Shown: piece after piece, positions 7,267 to 7,312 of the stretch
Numbering within the stretch: position 1 is the stretch's first letter
Layout: each line of letters opens with the position of its first letter
NCBI GenBank assembly: GCA_945828175.1
Contig: CALZQD010000081.1
Coordinates: 1-7,312 of the forward strand
DNA length: 7,312 nucleotides
Direction of reading: 5' to 3'
Source: an uncultured Bacteroidales bacterium
Lineage (GTDB): Bacteria > Bacteroidota > Bacteroidia > Bacteroidales > Muribaculaceae
Notes under the pieces: generated by a model
Told to the model about the DNA's origin: nothing
The model's input: only the letters and a program-made list of their open reading frames with translations
Databases searched by the model: none
Translations under genes and position numbers: made by a program

Positions 7267-7312
7267 CTGTCTCTTATACACATCTGACGCTGCCGACGAT
7301 ATGCAGTGTGTA
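7267..7312. other. Illumina Nextera (Tn5) adapter left on the contig end
   Basis: Positions 7267-7285 are CTGTCTCTTATACACATCT, the 19-bp hyperactive Tn5 mosaic end. They are followed directly by GACGCTGCCGACGA (7286-7299), the read-through complement of the Nextera read-1 adapter. Next come eight bases, TATGCAGT (7300-7307), which as I recall are the reverse complement of i5 index 506 (ACTGCATA), and then GTGTA (7308-7312), the start of the complement of the P5 flow-cell sequence. The order is exactly that of a Nextera library molecule, so this is sequencing artefact and not part of the genome. It truncates the phosphoethanolamine transferase gene and supplies a false stop codon. Confidence 0.98.

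Noticed and set aside
7267..7285. Tn5 mosaic end as a sign of a natural transposon insertion
   Set aside because: It is followed directly by Nextera linker, index and P5 sequence, which never occurs in natural Tn5; it is library adapter.

Overview
The window looks like a piece of a Bacteroidota chromosome, most likely Bacteroidales and possibly a higher-GC gut lineage such as Muribaculaceae or Rikenellaceae; the family is a guess. The reasons are: the classical (futalosine-independent) menaquinone genes in the order menD-menB-menC-menE, no Shine-Dalgarno sequence in front of any of the six genes, two perfect matches to the Bacteroides-type -7 promoter element TAnnTTTG, and Ser codons dominated by TCG/AGC in GC-rich DNA. 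The last 46 bases are not biological: they read as an Illumina Nextera/Tn5 adapter, so the window almost certainly ends at a contig end.

Layout. Positions 1-4367 are a tightly packed minus-strand operon for menaquinone head-group synthesis, transcribed right to left: menD (4367-2679, GTG start), a 14-nt gap, menB (2664-1840), menC (1840-800, sharing one base with menB), then menE (812 to beyond position 1, overlapping menC by 13 nt; only its first 270 codons are present). Together MenD, MenC, MenE and MenB turn isochorismate plus 2-oxoglutarate into DHNA-CoA. menF (isochorismate synthase) and menH are not in the window; menF is often directly upstream of menD in this phylum, but here that place is taken by a divergent gene pair.

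Positions 4368-4430 are a 63-bp AT-rich divergent intergenic region with a -7-like element on each strand. The two elements are close enough that the promoters would overlap.

Positions 4431-7266 are a plus-strand pair: a 386-aa outer-membrane beta-barrel of the Omp85/surface antigen (BamA/TamA-like) family with a signal peptide and no room for POTRA domains, and, overlapping it by 14 nt, an inner-membrane phosphoethanolamine transferase of the EptA/MCR/EptC family whose 3' end is cut by the adapter. The last six residues and the stop codon of the reading frame there come from adapter DNA.

Almost everything is coding and there is no gene-free stretch over 300 bases. I saw no RNA gene, CRISPR array, natural mobile element or long repeat. 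I did not find a convincing new biological system. The points most worth a second look are the adapter artefact, the overlapping divergent promoters, the pairing of a POTRA-less barrel with a PEtN transferase, and the short N-terminus of MenE.
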